NCBI GenBank assembly: GCA_024803745.1
Contig: JANJXV010000262.1
Coordinates: 186,001-250,000, forward strand
Origin: Megascapheus bottae
Taxonomy: Eukaryota; Chordata; Mammalia; Rodentia; Geomyidae
Direction of reading: 5' to 3'
DNA: 64,000 nucleotides
Shown: positions 1 to 11,580 of the stretch, in pieces
Position numbering within the stretch: the stretch's first letter is position 1
How the letters are laid out: each line of letters begins with the position of its first letter
Notes under the pieces: generated by a model
Seen by the model: the letters and a program-made list of their open reading frames with translations, nothing else
Database searches by the model: none
Told to the model about the DNA's origin: nothing
Program-made: the position numbers and the translations under genes

Positions 1-182
1 TTTTGGGTATAAATCGCTTATCAGTGGTTGTATTAGGCTGGTCTGTAAGTGCACAAAAAGAAAGAGTGATAATACCAATCAAAACTTGTGAACATCTAGT
101 GTCTGCCAGCGATAGAGGTCTAGGTTGGTTATATCTGAAAAACTATAATCGTATTTAGTAGTAATCTTGCTCCCATTTTCAA

Positions 183-740
183 ATGGGCAGAACAAGAAAC
201 TCAAGAAAAATGTCAAATCAAGAAACAACATCCCCCACCCAATGTAAACAGACAATGGAACAGTCACTGGCAAACCTAGAGGAGAGTCTTCCAATTGCTA
301 CACAAATGCAATTGATAAACATCATTAATGAAAAATGTGAAAATATAAAGAAAGAGATAATGGAGGAAGCCATACCTGAACAAGAGGAAAGCAAAAACAA
401 GGTGATAAGTGAAAAAGAAGAAGCCATAAAGGAGGCCATAATAAAGGTTTTTCAAAGAAAGATGGATGAATTCAAAGAATCCACAAATAAAAACGTGACC
501 AAACTCCAGCAAATGTCCAAAGAAAATAAAGCTACTGAGCTAACCACTCAAAAGGAAATCAAGGAGATAAAGAAATCCATACATGATCTAAAACAAGGGA
601 TGCAAGGCATCAAAAGTGAGCAATTAGAAGCAAGGGAGATGAAAAATAAAGTAGATAGCTTTGATAGCAGGTTAGACATTGCAGAGGAGAGAATTTCCGT
701 GGCTGAAGATAATTTAGGTATTATAAAGAACAGAAAATGA
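183..740 (+). pseudogene. L1-1 ORF1 N-terminal part (coiled coil)
   Basis: Start of the L1 RNA-binding chaperone ORF1p. The 185 codons begin MGRTRNSRK and are rich in Glu, Lys and Gln with heptad-like spacing, as expected for the trimerising coiled coil. The frame ends at TGA 738-740. The RNA-binding half continues in another frame from an ATG at 737, giving an ATGA overlap. Compared with the copy at 45,619, this copy lacks about four bases around 729, which explains the shift. It is a broken ORF1, not a separate gene. Confidence 0.9.
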
Positions 741-1156
741 GTCAATCCAAATCTAGGAAATATGAGAGAGCGCTTCAGGAGGTCCAAGATACAATTAGGA
801 AGCCTAATTTAAGGATAGTTGGTACTGAGGAGGGCGTGGAGAAAGAGGTCAATGGTATTGGAAATATACTTCAGGGAATCATCTCAGAGAATTTCCCAAA
901 TATCCACAAGGGCAGACCCATCCAGATACGAGAACCTTTTAGAACCCCAAACAGATCTGACCAGAAAAGAACATCCCACCGCCACATTGTGATCCGAACT
1001 GGATCAATAGAAACGAAAGGAAAGACCCTAAAGGCAGCCAGGGAAAAAGGATCAGTAACCTACAAAGGCAAACCAATCGGAATAACCCCAGATTTCTCAG
1101 CAGAGACCATGCAAGCACGAAGTGACTGGAAGCATATATGTCATGCCCTTATATGA
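737..1156 (+). pseudogene. L1-1 ORF1 C-terminal part (RRM and CTD)
   Basis: Continuation of ORF1p in the shifted frame. It begins MSQSKSRKYERALQE and covers the RNA-recognition fold and C-terminal domain, with the L1 signature KPNLRIVG and, near the end, ARSDWKHICHAL. A TGA at 1,154-1,156 ends it where the copy at 46,176 reads on to SSNYQPRIL. The substitution is at the codon after HALI. The part downstream of the AGCCT at 801 belongs to the 5,390-bp repeat unit. Confidence 0.9.
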
Positions 1157-1429
1157 AATAACTACCAACCAAGAATACTGTAGCCAGCTCAGCTCTCATT
1201 CATAACTGAGGGAAAAATAAAAACATTCCATTCCAGGGAAAAGCTGCAACAATATGTCGAAACAAAACCAACACTACAGAGAATTCTCAAAGATGCTCTA
1301 TACAGAGAAAACCAAAATAAATGCAATATAGGGAAAGAAATGGCACCTAAACAGCATACCATCTAAGGACCACAAGAACTGTCAAGACACAGGCCCTACT
1401 AAAAGCTTTTAAAAATGGTAGGAACTATT

Positions 1430-2315
1430 AAATATCTCTCAATCCTAACTCTCAATATCAATGGACTTAACTCTCCAATTAAACGGCATAGGTTGTCTAG
1501 TTGGATCAAAAAGCAACAGCCATCGTTCTGCTGACTTCGAGAGACACATCTTACCCAAAAACAATCATCTTTTGAAAGTGAGAGGTTGGAATAAACTCTA
1601 TCAAGCTAACTGCCCCCATAAACAGGCTAGAGTTGCCATCCTCATATCAGATACAATAGACTTCAAACTAAAATTAGTAAGAAAAGACAAAGAAGGTTAC
1701 TACATACTACTAAAGGGATCTTTCCTCCCGGAAGACATAACAATCCTAAATATTTACACACCCAATCCCGGAGCTCCAAACTTCATCAAGCAAACTTTAC
1801 TTACACTGAAACCATACATAGATCGAAATACAGTGATTGTTGGTGAGTTTAACACACCACTCTCACCTATGGACAGATCAACAAGGCAAAAACTCAACAG
1901 AGAAACCTTAGAACTGAACAACTATATAGACCAACTAGATCTAACAGACATCTGCAGAATATTCCACCCAGTAACACCACAATATACGTTTTTCTCAACA
2001 GCACATGGAACATTTTCCAAAATAGACCACATCTTAGGCCATAAAGCAAACCTGGACAGATTCAGAAACACTGAAATTATTCCATGCACACTCTCAGACC
2101 ATAAAGGCATCAAATTGGAGCTGAACACACATCTCCACCAAAGAAAACCCTGTAACTCATGGAGACTGAACCACACATTGTTGAATCAAAAACAATGGGT
2201 AATCGAAGAGATCAGAACAGATATCCAACTGTTTATGAAATTTAACAATAAGGAGAACACAAATATCAACTCCTTAGGGACACAACAAAGGCAGTACTCA
2301 GAGGAAAATTTATAG
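1430..2315 (+). pseudogene. L1-1 ORF2 endonuclease domain, frameshifted
   Basis: APE-like endonuclease that nicks target DNA for reverse transcription. The genuine N-terminus reads LTLNINGLNSPIKRHRL from about 1,445 in one frame and hits a stop near 1,550. The domain resumes in a second frame (YQANCPHKQARVAILISD). That frame is open to 2,315 and includes NIYTPNPGAPNF and the SDHKGI motif near its end. The ATG at 1,461 is therefore not the real start; it lies in the wrong frame. The same shift occurs in the copies at 6,851, 12,241 and 46,900, so it predates the duplications. Confidence 0.9.
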
Positions 2316-2503
2316 CGCGGAGTGCCTACAACAGCAAGTTGGAAAAATGGCAAACCAACTAGTTAATGTCTGACCTTAACCTCCTGGAAAAAGAGCAACA
2401 AACCAACCCTAAACCCATTAGGAGAAAGCAAATTATTAAAATCAAAGCAGAATTAAATGATTTGGAATAAAAAAACTATAGAAAGAATCAACAAAACAAG
2501 GAG

Positions 2504-2935
2504 TTGGTTCTTGAAAGAATTAACAAAATTGACAAGCCCTTAGCAAATCTTACCAAAAAAAGAAGAGAGCATATCGAAATAAACAAAATCGCAGATGAAA
2601 ATGGTAATATCACGACAGAAATTACCAAGATCCAGAATATCATGAGGGAATACTTCTCAAACCTTTACGCCAACAAATTTGAGAATCTAGAAGAAATGGA
2701 TGAATTCCTAGACAATATTAACAGACACACACTGAACCAAGAAGAGCTAACCAAAATCAACAGGCCTATTTCAAGCTCTGAAATAGAAATGGAAATTAGA
2801 CAACTTCCACTTAAAAAGAGCCCAGGGCCAGATGGATTCACAGCTGAATTCTATAAGGTCTTCAAAGCAGAGCTCACACCAATACTCCTCAAGCTCTTCA
2901 ACGAAATTGAAAATGAAGGTTCTTTACCAAACTGA
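2504..2935 (+). pseudogene. L1-1 ORF2 linker and start of reverse transcriptase
   Basis: Central ORF2 region. The conserved [15 protein letters not shown] marks the N-terminal edge of the reverse transcriptase, following the helical linker ([21 protein letters not shown]). A TGA at 2,933-2,935 interrupts it, where the L1 at 41,040 keeps TCA (Ser). Bases 2,316-2,503 between this block and the endonuclease carry ORF2 sequence broken by stops. Confidence 0.9.
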
Positions 2936-3244
2936 TTCTGTGAAGCCAGCATATCCCTCATCCCCAAACCAGACAGAGATTCATCAAAGAAAGAGATCTA
3001 TAGACCCATTTCTTTGATGAACCTCGATGCAAAACTTCTCAACAAAATACTGGCCAACCGTCTACAACAACTCATCAAAAAAATATACACTATGATCAAA
3101 CTGGATTCATCACAGGGAGGCAAAGCTGGTTCAACATACACAAATCAATTAATATAATTCAACACATCAACAGGAGCAGGGATAAAATCACATGATTGTC
3201 TCAATGATGCGGAAAAGGCATTTGACAAGATCCAAAACCCCTTT

Positions 3245-4405
3245 ATGTTAAAAGATGTGGAGAAACTAGGAATCCATGGAATATTTCTCAATGTAATAAA
3301 GGCTGTGTATGAGAAACCCACTGCTAGTATTATACTTAATGGTGAAAATCTAAAGCCATTCCCTCTAAAATCAGGAACGAGACAAGGATGCCCACTCTCT
3401 CCACTCCTTTTTAACATAGTACTAGAATTCCTAGGCAGTGCAATAAGGCAAGAAGCAAGCATAAAGGGGATCCAAGTAGGGAAAGAGGAAATAAAACTAT
3501 CCCTCTTTGCAGATGACATGATTCTGTATTTAAAGAATCCTATAGACTCTACTCCCAAGCTCCTTGAGCTGATTCAAAGCTTTGGAAGGGTAGCAGGCCA
3601 TAAAATCAACCCTCACAGATCAACTGCCTTACTTTACGCCAACACTGAGAGGAACGAGGCAATAATCAGGAAAGAAAATCCTTTCACAATAGCCTCAAAG
3701 AAAATAAAGTACCTAGCAATTAGCTTAACTAAGAATGTAAAGGACCGTTTAGATGAAAACTTTAAAACCCTAAAAAAGGAAATGAAAGCAGAACTAAGGA
3801 AATGGAAAAACCTCCCGTGCTCCTGGATTGGAAGAATCAACATTGTGAAAATGACAATCTTGCCAAGGGCTATCTACAAATTCAATGTAATACCCATCAA
3901 CATCCTAATGTCATTCTTTAAAGACATAGAAGAGGCAATTCAAAATTTCATATGGAATAATAAAAGACCCCGTATAGCAAAAACACTTCTTAGCAGAAAG
4001 AACAGCGCTGGAGGAATTTCAATTCCAAACTTAAGGCTCTATTACAGAGCTATAATTCTCAAAACAGCTTGGTACTGGCACATGAACAGGCCTGAAGTCC
4101 AATGGAGTAGAACTGCGGACCCATATATTAAACCACAGACCTATGGCCACCTAATCTTTGACCAGGGAGCCAAAAAAATAGAATGGAAGAAAGATAGGCT
4201 CTTCAACAAGTTGTGCTGGCAGAACTGGTTAAACACCTGCAGAAAACTAAAGTTGGATCCTTCTTTGTCACCTTGCACTAGAATTAACTCCAAATGGATC
4301 AAAGACGTGGAGGTAAAAGCTGACACACTGAAAAGTTTACAGGAAGGAATAGGAGATACACTAGGCCTCCTCGGTACAGGTCGAAACTTTCTTAATAAGG
4401 ACTAA
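3245..4405 (+). pseudogene. L1-1 ORF2 reverse transcriptase core and thumb
   Basis: Longest open piece of ORF2 (386 codons). It carries the catalytic motif [12 protein letters not shown], with the two metal-binding Asp, and the upstream [15 protein letters not shown] block. The thumb follows, including [15 protein letters not shown] and [13 protein letters not shown]. The upstream region 2,936-3,244, holding motifs such as [11 protein letters not shown], is frameshifted. The frame ends at TAA 4,403-4,405 inside the usual NKDQESQQIRERL region. Confidence 0.93.
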
Positions 4406-4468
4406 GAATCACAACAAATCAGAGAAAGGCTGGATAAGTGGGACTGCATTAAACTGCAGAGCTTTTGT

Positions 4469-5254
4469 ATGGCAACGGATATAGCTAGTAAACTAATCAG
4501 GAAGCCTACAGAGTGGGAGAAGATCTTCACCACCCAAACAACGGAACAAGGCCTCATATCTAAAATATATCAACAACTCAAAAAATTGAATCACTCCAAA
4601 ACTAACCTCCAAAGTAACACCCATCCCATTACAAAATGGGCCAAAGACTTAAAGAGAGTCTTCTCTGAAGAAGAAACAAAAATGGCCTATAGACACATGA
4701 AGAAATGCTCAACATCTCTGGTCATAAAAGAAATGCAAATCAAAACAAGTCTAAGATTCCACCTAACTCCAGTTAGAATGGCCAGGATCAGGAAAACGAA
4801 TGACAAGAGATGCTGGAGGGGATGTGGTCAGGCGGGATCACTACTACACTGTTGGTGGGAGTGCAAACTCGTTCAACCACTATGGAAAGCAGTGCGGCAG
4901 TGCCTCAAAACGCTAAACATACAACTCCCCTATGACCCACCAATTCCAGTACTTGGCATTTACCCAACAATCCAGAAACAAGGGCCTACTAAACCCACTA
5001 GCACAACAATGTTCATTGCAGCACTATTCACCATAGCAAAGATATGGAACCAACCCAGATGTCCCTCAGTTGATGAGTGGATCAACAAGTTGTGGTATTT
5101 GTACACAATGGAATTCTATGCTGCTGTCAGAAAGAATGACATCGCCCCATTTGTTAGGAAATGGAAAGACTTAGAACAAATCATATTAAGTGAAGTAAGC
5201 CAGACTCAAAGGAACTTAGGCTCAGTGGTTTCCCTCATTCATCATAATCAGTAG
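4469..5254 (+). pseudogene. L1-1 ORF2 C-terminal cysteine-rich domain
   Basis: C-terminal part of ORF2p (261 codons), starting in the MATDIASKLIRKPTEWEKI region. It contains the Cys/His segment [18 protein letters not shown], followed by [11 protein letters not shown]. It ends at the natural ORF2 stop just after VVSLIHHNQ. The start shown is only the first ATG in frame; the sequence runs on from the thumb after one internal stop. Confidence 0.92.
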
Positions 5255-5664
5255 AAACCTTGGACTCTACTAGCAGAGATTGGCAATAGAGCAAAAGGCC
5301 ATATATAAGGCCATATAATGTGAAGCTAATTGAAAGGACCTCCAGGATATTGACACAAAAGCCATATAATGAATGATTGTTGTCCTTAATGTACTATGTT
5401 GTCTCTCATCTCGCTTGCTGTCCCTTGGTTATCCCATATTGGTATAGTATCTCACTTTGTTATCTGATATATTGAATTTATTTGTATTTGGATATTTGAA
5501 ATTTGATAGGGAAGGGGGGAAAACCAAGACGGGTGGGGGTGTGGGGTTGGAGGGAAATGGGTACCAAGACATGTGAAAGTGTATCAATGTATGTGAATTA
5601 ATGAACCTTCTATCTGGCAAATATCATCTAACCCTTTTACTACTTACAATAAAAAAATGAAAAA
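5255..5664 (+). other. L1-1 3' UTR with G-rich tract
   Basis: Non-coding tail of L1-1. Bases 5,509-5,552 hold closely spaced G runs (GGGAAGGGGGG, then GGGTGGGGGTGTGGGG), the kind of polypurine tract known from mammalian L1 3' UTRs. The element ends in AATAAA-containing A-rich sequence. Confidence 0.85.
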
Positions 5665-6190
5665 AAAGAAAGTTGTAGTGTGTGGGGAAGATGATGGGGT
5701 CAAATACATTTCTTCTTAGAAATTTACCTCATCTGGTTGCCCTGGATTTTCCTGGCCTTCTTCTTAGAGAAAGTTCTGTTATACTGGATTTGTGGCTTGG
5801 CAATGATCTAGCATGTACATCTTCGAGTAAGACATCCACAACTTCCATGCCTGAGACTCGAGTTTCCTGACCTTTGGCAACAGCACAGCAACATCTTTCT
5901 TCCTCCTGAGCCACAGGCCAAGTGAGCTGGCTTGAGCTGGTTGTTAGTTACAGTGGCTTGGTTACCAGGGTTCCATATTCTGTTCCATTGTGAGGGAGGC
6001 AGGGTCACCTTTCAGGGCCCAATGACCAAAGATCCTTGCTCACAAAAGACCTCACCAAAGACATACTGGAGGCTGAATCTCTCCTCCAGTCTCACAATAT
6101 ACATGTGGATGTAGTATACAGCACACCTTATTTGTCCAATCCCAATGTCTTCCACTAGGCCCAACTACCAGTCTGGTCTCAGGCTCAAGG
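5665..6190 (+). repeat. Inverted-arm segment, first copy (truncated)
   Basis: About 525 bp that read as the reverse complement of 27,535-28,045 and 63,270-63,780, and match 43,746-44,270 directly. The segment starts at the L1 tail and is cut at AGCCT (6,191), where L1 ORF1 sequence begins. In copy B the same segment continues for another 0.8 kb, so here it is deletion-truncated. Confidence 0.9.
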
Positions 6191-6570
6191 AGCCTAATTT
6201 AAGGCTAGTTGGTATTGAGGAGGGCGTGGAGAAAGAGGTCAATGGTATTGGAAATATACTTCAGTGAATCATCTCAGAGAATTTCCCAAATATCCGGAAG
6301 GGCAGGCCCATCCACATACGAGAAGCTTTTAGAACCCCAAACAGACCTGACCAGAAAAGAACATCCCACCGCCACATTGTGATCCGAACTGGATCAATAG
6401 AAACGAAAGGAAAGATCCTAAAGGCAGCCAGGGAAAATGGACCAGTAACCTACAAAGGCAAACCAATCAGAATAACCCCAGATTTCTGAGCAGAGACCAT
6501 GCAAGCACGAAGTGACTGGAAGCATATATGTCATGCCCTTATATCAAATAACTACCAACCAAGAATACTG
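6191..6570 (+). pseudogene. L1-2 ORF1 C-terminal remnant
   Basis: ORF1 RRM and CTD sequence without the coiled coil. It begins within KPNLRLVGIEEGVEKEV. Stops include the TGA in CTTCAGTGAATC near 6,266 and the TGA in GATTTCTGAGCAG near 6,488. Both are shared with 11,656 and 11,878 but absent from L1-1 and from copy B. Confidence 0.85.
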
Positions 6571-6819
6571 TAGCCAGCTAAGCTCTCATTCATAACTGAG
6601 GGAAAAATAAAAACATTCCATTCCAGGGAAAAGCTGCAACAATATGTCGAAACAAAACCAACACTACAGAGAATTCTCAAAGATGCTCTATACATAGAAA
6701 ACCAAAATAAATGCAATATAGGGAAAGAAATGGCACCTAAACAGCATACCATCTAAGGACCACAAGAACTGTCAAGACACAGGCCCTACTAAAAGCTTTT
6801 AAAAATGGTAGGAACTAAT

Positions 6820-7705
6820 AAATATCTCTCAATCCTAACTCTCAATATCAATGGACTTAACTCTCCAATTAAACGGCATAGGTTGTCTAGTTGGATCAAA
6901 AAGCAACAGCCATCGTTCTGCTGACTTCGAGAGACACATCTTACCCAAAAACAATCATCTTTTGAAAGTGAGAGGTTGGAATAAACTCTATCAAGCTAAC
7001 TGCCCCCATAAACAGGCTAGAGTTGCCATCCTCATATCAGATACAATAGACTTCAAACTAAAATTAGTAAGAAAAGACAAAGAAGGTTACTACATACTAC
7101 TAAAGGGATCTTTCCTCCCGGAAGACATAACAATCCTAAATATTTACACACCCAATCCCGGAGCTCCAAACTTCATCAAGCAAACTTTACTTACACTGAA
7201 ACCATACATAGATCGAAATACAGTGATTGTTGGTGAGTTTAACACACCACTCTCACCTATGGACAGATCAACAAGGCAAAAACTCAACAGAGAAACCTTA
7301 GAACTGAACAACTATATAGACCAACTAGATCTAACAGACATCTGCAGAATATTCCACCCAGTAACACCACAATATACGTTTTTCTCAACAGCACATGGAA
7401 CATTTTCCAAAATAGACCACATCTTAGGCCATAAAGCAAACCTGGACAGATTCAGAAACACTGAAATTATTCCATGCACACTCTCAGACCATAAAGGCAT
7501 CAAATTGGAGCTGAACACACATCTCCACCAAAGAAAACCCTGTAACTCATGGAGACTGAACCACACATTGTTGAATCAAAAACAATGGGTAATCGAAGAG
7601 ATCAGAACAGATATCCAACTGTTTATGAAATTTAACAATAAGGAGAACACAAATATCAACTCCTTAGGGACACAACAAAGGCAGTACTCAGAGGAAAATT
7701 TATAG
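6820..7705 (+). pseudogene. L1-2 ORF2 endonuclease domain
   Basis: Same broken endonuclease as in L1-1, with the same frameshift and the same terminal stop after YSEENL. Its first bases (to 6,818) are L1-3-like, and from 6,905 it follows L1-1, so the crossover lies at the start of this domain. Confidence 0.9.
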
Positions 7706-7893
7706 CGCGGAGTGCCTACAACAGCAAGTTGGAAAAATGGCAAACCAACTAGTTAATGTCTGACCTTAACCTCCTGGAAAAAGAGCAACAAACCAACCCT
7801 AAACCCATTAGGAGAAAGCAAATTATTAAAATCAAAGCAGAATTAAATGATTTGGAATAAAAAAACTATAGAAAGAATCAACAAAACAAGGAG

Positions 7894-8325
7894 TTGGTTC
7901 TTGAAAGAATTAACAAAATTGACAAGCCCTTAGCAAATCTTACCAAAAAAAGAAGAGAGCATATCGAAATAAACAAAATCGCAGATGAAAATGGTAATAT
8001 CACGACAGAAATTACCAAGATCCAGAATATCATGAGGGAATACTTCTCAAACCTTTACGCCAACAAATTTGAGAATCTAGAAGAAATGGATGAATTCCTA
8101 GACAATATTAACAGACACACACTGAACCAAGAAGAGCTAACCAAAATCAACAGGCCTATTTCAAGCTCTGAAATAGAAATGGAAATTAGACAACTTCCAC
8201 TTAAAAAGAGCCCAGGGCCAGATGGATTCACAGCTGAATTCTATAAGGTCTTCAAAGCAGAGCTCACACCAATACTCCTCAAGCTCTTCAACGAAATTGA
8301 AAATGAAGGTTCTTTACCAAACTGA
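7894..8325 (+). pseudogene. L1-2 ORF2 linker and start of reverse transcriptase
   Basis: The 143-codon protein is identical to the L1-1 block, including the [14 protein letters not shown] motif and the TGA that ends it. Sharing this stop shows that the copy was made after L1-1 was already inactive. Confidence 0.9.
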
Positions 8326-8634
8326 TTCTGTGAAGCCAGCATATCCCTCATCCCCAAACCAGACAGAGATTCATCAAAGAAAGAGATCTATAGACCCATT
8401 TCTTTGATGAACCTCGATGCAAAACTTCTCAACAAAATACTGGCCAACCGTCTACAACAACTCATCAAAAAAATATACACTATGATCAAACTGGATTCAT
8501 CACAGGGAGGCAAAGCTGGTTCAACATACACAAATCAATTAATATAATTCAACACATCAACAGGAGCAGGGATAAAATCACATGATTGTCTCAATGATGC
8601 GGAAAAGGCATTTGACAAGATCCAAAACCCCTTT

Positions 8635-9795
8635 ATGTTAAAAGATGTGGAGAAACTAGGAATCCATGGAATATTTCTCAATGTAATAAAGGCTGTGTAT
8701 GAGAAACCCACTGCTAGTATTATACTTAATGGTGAAAATCTAAAGCCATTCCCTCTAAAATCAGGAACGAGACAAGGATGCCCACTCTCTCCACTCCTTT
8801 TTAACATAGTACTAGAATTCCTAGGCAGTGCAATAAGGCAAGAAGCAAGCATAAAGGGGATCCAAGTAGGGAAAGAGGAAATAAAACTATCCCTCTTTGC
8901 AGATGACATGATTCTGTATTTAAAGAATCCTATAGACTCTACTCCCAAGCTCCTTGAGCTGATTCAAAGCTTTGGAAGGGTAGCAGGCCATAAAATCAAC
9001 CCTCACAAATCAACTGCCTTACTTTACGCCAACACTGAGAGGAACGAGGCAATAATCAGGAAAGAAAATCCTTTCACAATAGCCTCAAAGAAAATAAAGT
9101 ACCTAGCAATTAGCTTAACTAAGAATGTAAAGGACCGTTTAGATGAAAACTTTAAAACCCTAAAAAAGGAAATGAAAGCAGAACTAAGGAAATGGAAAAA
9201 CCTCCCGTGCTCCTGGATTGGAAGAATCAACATTGTGAAAATGACAATCTTGCCAAGGGCTATCTACAAATTCAATGTAATACCCATCAACATCCTAATG
9301 TCATTCTTTAAAGACATAGAAGAGGCAATTCAAAATTTCATATGGAATAATAAAAGACCCCGTATAGCAAAAACACTTCTTAGCAGAAAGAACAGCGCTG
9401 GAGGAATTTCAATTCCAAACTTAAGGCTCTATTACAGAGCTATAATTCTCAAAACAGCTTGGTACTGGCACATGAACAGGCCTGAAGTCCAATGGAGTAG
9501 AACTGCGGACCCATATATTAAACCACAGACCTATGGCCACCTAATCTTTGACCAGGGAGCCAAAAAAATAGAATGGAAGAAAGATAGGCTCTTCAACAAG
9601 TTGTGCTGGCAGAACTGGTTAAACACCTGCAGAAAACTAAAGTTGGATCCTTCTTTGTCACCTTGCACTAGAATTAACTCCAAATGGATCAAAGACGTGG
9701 AGGTAAAAGCTGACACACTGAAAAGTTTACAGGAAGGAATAGGAGATACACTAGGCCTCCTCGGTACAGGTCGAAACTTTCTTAATAAGGACTAA
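8635..9795 (+). pseudogene. L1-2 ORF2 reverse transcriptase core and thumb
   Basis: Carries [12 protein letters not shown] and the same surrounding blocks as L1-1. The only amino-acid difference I see in 386 codons is Arg to Lys in the INPHKST segment (base 9,008). It ends at the same premature TAA. Confidence 0.92.
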
Positions 9796-9858
9796 GAATC
9801 ACAACAAATCAGAGAAAGGCTGGATAAGTGGGACTGCATTAAACTGCAGAGCTTTTGT

Positions 9859-10644
9859 ATGGCAACGGATATAGCTAGTAAACTAATCAGGAAGCCTACA
9901 GAGTGGGAGAAGATCTTCACCACCCAAACAACGGAACAAGGCCTCATATCTAAAATATATCAACAACTCAAAAAATTGAATCACTCCAAAACTAACCTCC
10001 AAAGTAACACCCATCCCATTACAAAATGGGCCAAAGACTTAAAGAGAGTCTTCTCTGAAGAAGAAACAAAAATGGCCTATAGACACATGAAGAAATGCTC
10101 AACATCTCTGGTCATAAAAGAAATGCAAATCAAAACAAGTCTAAGATTCCACCTAACTCCAGTTAGAATGGCCAGGATCAGGAAAACGAATGACAAGAGA
10201 TGCTGGAGGGGATGTGGTCAGGCGGGATCACTACTACACTGTTGGTGGGAGTGCAAACTCGTTCAACCACTATGGAAAGCAGTGCGGCAGTGCCTCAAAA
10301 CGCTAAACATACAACTCCCCTATGACCCACCAATTCCAGTACTTGGCATTTACCCAACAATCCAGAAACAAGGGCCTACTAAACCCACTAGCACAACAAT
10401 GTTCATTGCAGCACTATTCACCATAGCAAAGATATGGAACCAACCCAGATGTCCCTCAGTTGATGAGTGGATCAACAAGTTGTGGTATTTGTACACAATG
10501 GAATTCTATGCTGCTGTCAGAAAGAATGACATCGCCCCATTTGTTAGGAAATGGAAAGACTTAGAACAAATCATATTAAGTGAAGTAAGCCAGACTCAAA
10601 GGAACTTAGGCTCAGTGGTTTCCCTCATTCATCATAATCAGTAG
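9859..10644 (+). pseudogene. L1-2 ORF2 C-terminal cysteine-rich domain
   Basis: The 261 codons are identical to the L1-1 block, with the [18 protein letters not shown]ys/His segment and the natural ORF2 end. The G-rich 3' UTR and A-rich tail follow (10,645-11,062). Confidence 0.92.
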
Positions 10645-11054
10645 AAACCTTGGGCTCTACTAGCAGAGATTGGCAATAGAGCAAAAGGCCATATATAAGG
10701 CCATATAATGTGAAGCTAATTGAAAGGACCTCCAGGATATTGACACAAAAGCCATATAATGAATGATTGTTGTCCTTAATGTACTATGTTGTCTCTCATT
10801 TCGCTTGCTGTCCCTTGGTTATCCCATATTGGTATAGTATCTCACTTTGTTATCTGATATATTGAATTTATTTGTATTTGGATATTTGAAATTTGATAGG
10901 GAAGGGGGGAAAACCAAGACGGGTGGGGGTGTGGGGTTGGAGGGAAATGGGTACCAAGACATGTGAAAGTGTATCAATGTATGTGAATTAATGAACCTTC
11001 TATCTGGCAAATATCATCTAACCCTTTTACTAATTACAATAAAAAAATGAAAAA

Positions 11055-11580
11055 AAAGAAAGTTGTAGTGTGTGGGGAGGATGATGGGGTCAAATACATT
11101 TCTTCTTAGAAATTTACCTCATCTGGTTGCCCTGGATTTTCCTGGCCTTCTTCTTAGAGAAAGTTCTGTTATACTGGATTTGTGGCTTGGCAATGATCTA
11201 GCATGTACATCTTCGAGTAAGACATCCACAACTTCCATGCCTGAGACTCGAGTTTCCTGACCTTTGGCAACAGCACAGCAACATCTTTCTTCCTCCTGAG
11301 CCACAGGCCAAGTGAGCTGGCTTGAGCTGGTTGTTAGTTACAGTGGCTTGGTTACCAGGGTTCCATATTCTGTTCCATTGTGAGGGAGGCAGGGTCACCT
11401 TTCAGGGCCCAATGACCAAAGATCCTTGCTCACAAAAGACCTCACCAAAGACATACTGGAGGCTGAATCTCTCCTCCAGTCTCACAATATACATGTGGAT
11501 GTAGTATACAGCACACCTTATTTGTCCAATCCCAATGTCTTCCACTAGGCCCAACTACCAGTCTGGTCTCAGGCTCAAGG
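11055..11580 (+). repeat. Inverted-arm segment, second copy
   Basis: Tandem copy of 5,665-6,190, carried along with L1-2. It ends at the same AGCCT junction with L1 ORF1 sequence. Differences from the first copy are rare, for example G for A in the GGGGAGGATG at its start. Confidence 0.9.

Larger units (their letters stand above)
1..5672 (+). mobile_element. LINE-1 copy L1-1, nearly complete, dead
   Basis: Non-LTR retrotransposon running from its 5' UTR (cut by the window start) through ORF1, ORF2 and the 3' UTR to an A-rich tail at 5,650-5,672. Both ORFs are broken by frameshifts and stops, so the element cannot mobilise itself. The tail abuts a segment that is also found inverted elsewhere in the window. 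Bases 801-6,190 recur 5,390 bp downstream. Its closest structural counterpart is the L1 ending at 43,745, because both have the same 3' neighbour. Confidence 0.97.
6191..11062 (+). mobile_element. L1-2, chimeric tandem copy
   Basis: L1 starting within ORF1 at the AGCCT junction and running to a 3' tail. From about 6,905 onward it is almost identical to L1-1; I noticed only a handful of differences, including 3,618/9,008 and 5,264/10,654. From the junction to 6,818 it instead shares bases with L1-3. It is therefore a recombinant rather than a separate insertion, and it has no target-site duplication of its own. Confidence 0.93.

Noticed and set aside
1461..1560. ATG at 1,461 as the ORF2 start (also 6,851, 12,241, 46,900)
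   Set aside because: The conserved N-terminus LTLNINGLNSPIKRH lies in a different frame; the ATG frame only becomes genuine after the shared frameshift.
3145..3558. Minus-strand 137-codon frame in the L1 RT region (also 8,535, 41,293)
   Set aside because: Antisense shadow of the reverse-transcriptase frame, present wherever that sequence is copied.
5729..6008. Short frames on both strands in the inverted-arm segment (repeated at 11,119, 27,569, 27,711, 43,808, 63,306)
   Set aside because: They recur only because the segment is duplicated; no domain and no start context, and the frames exist equally on both strands.
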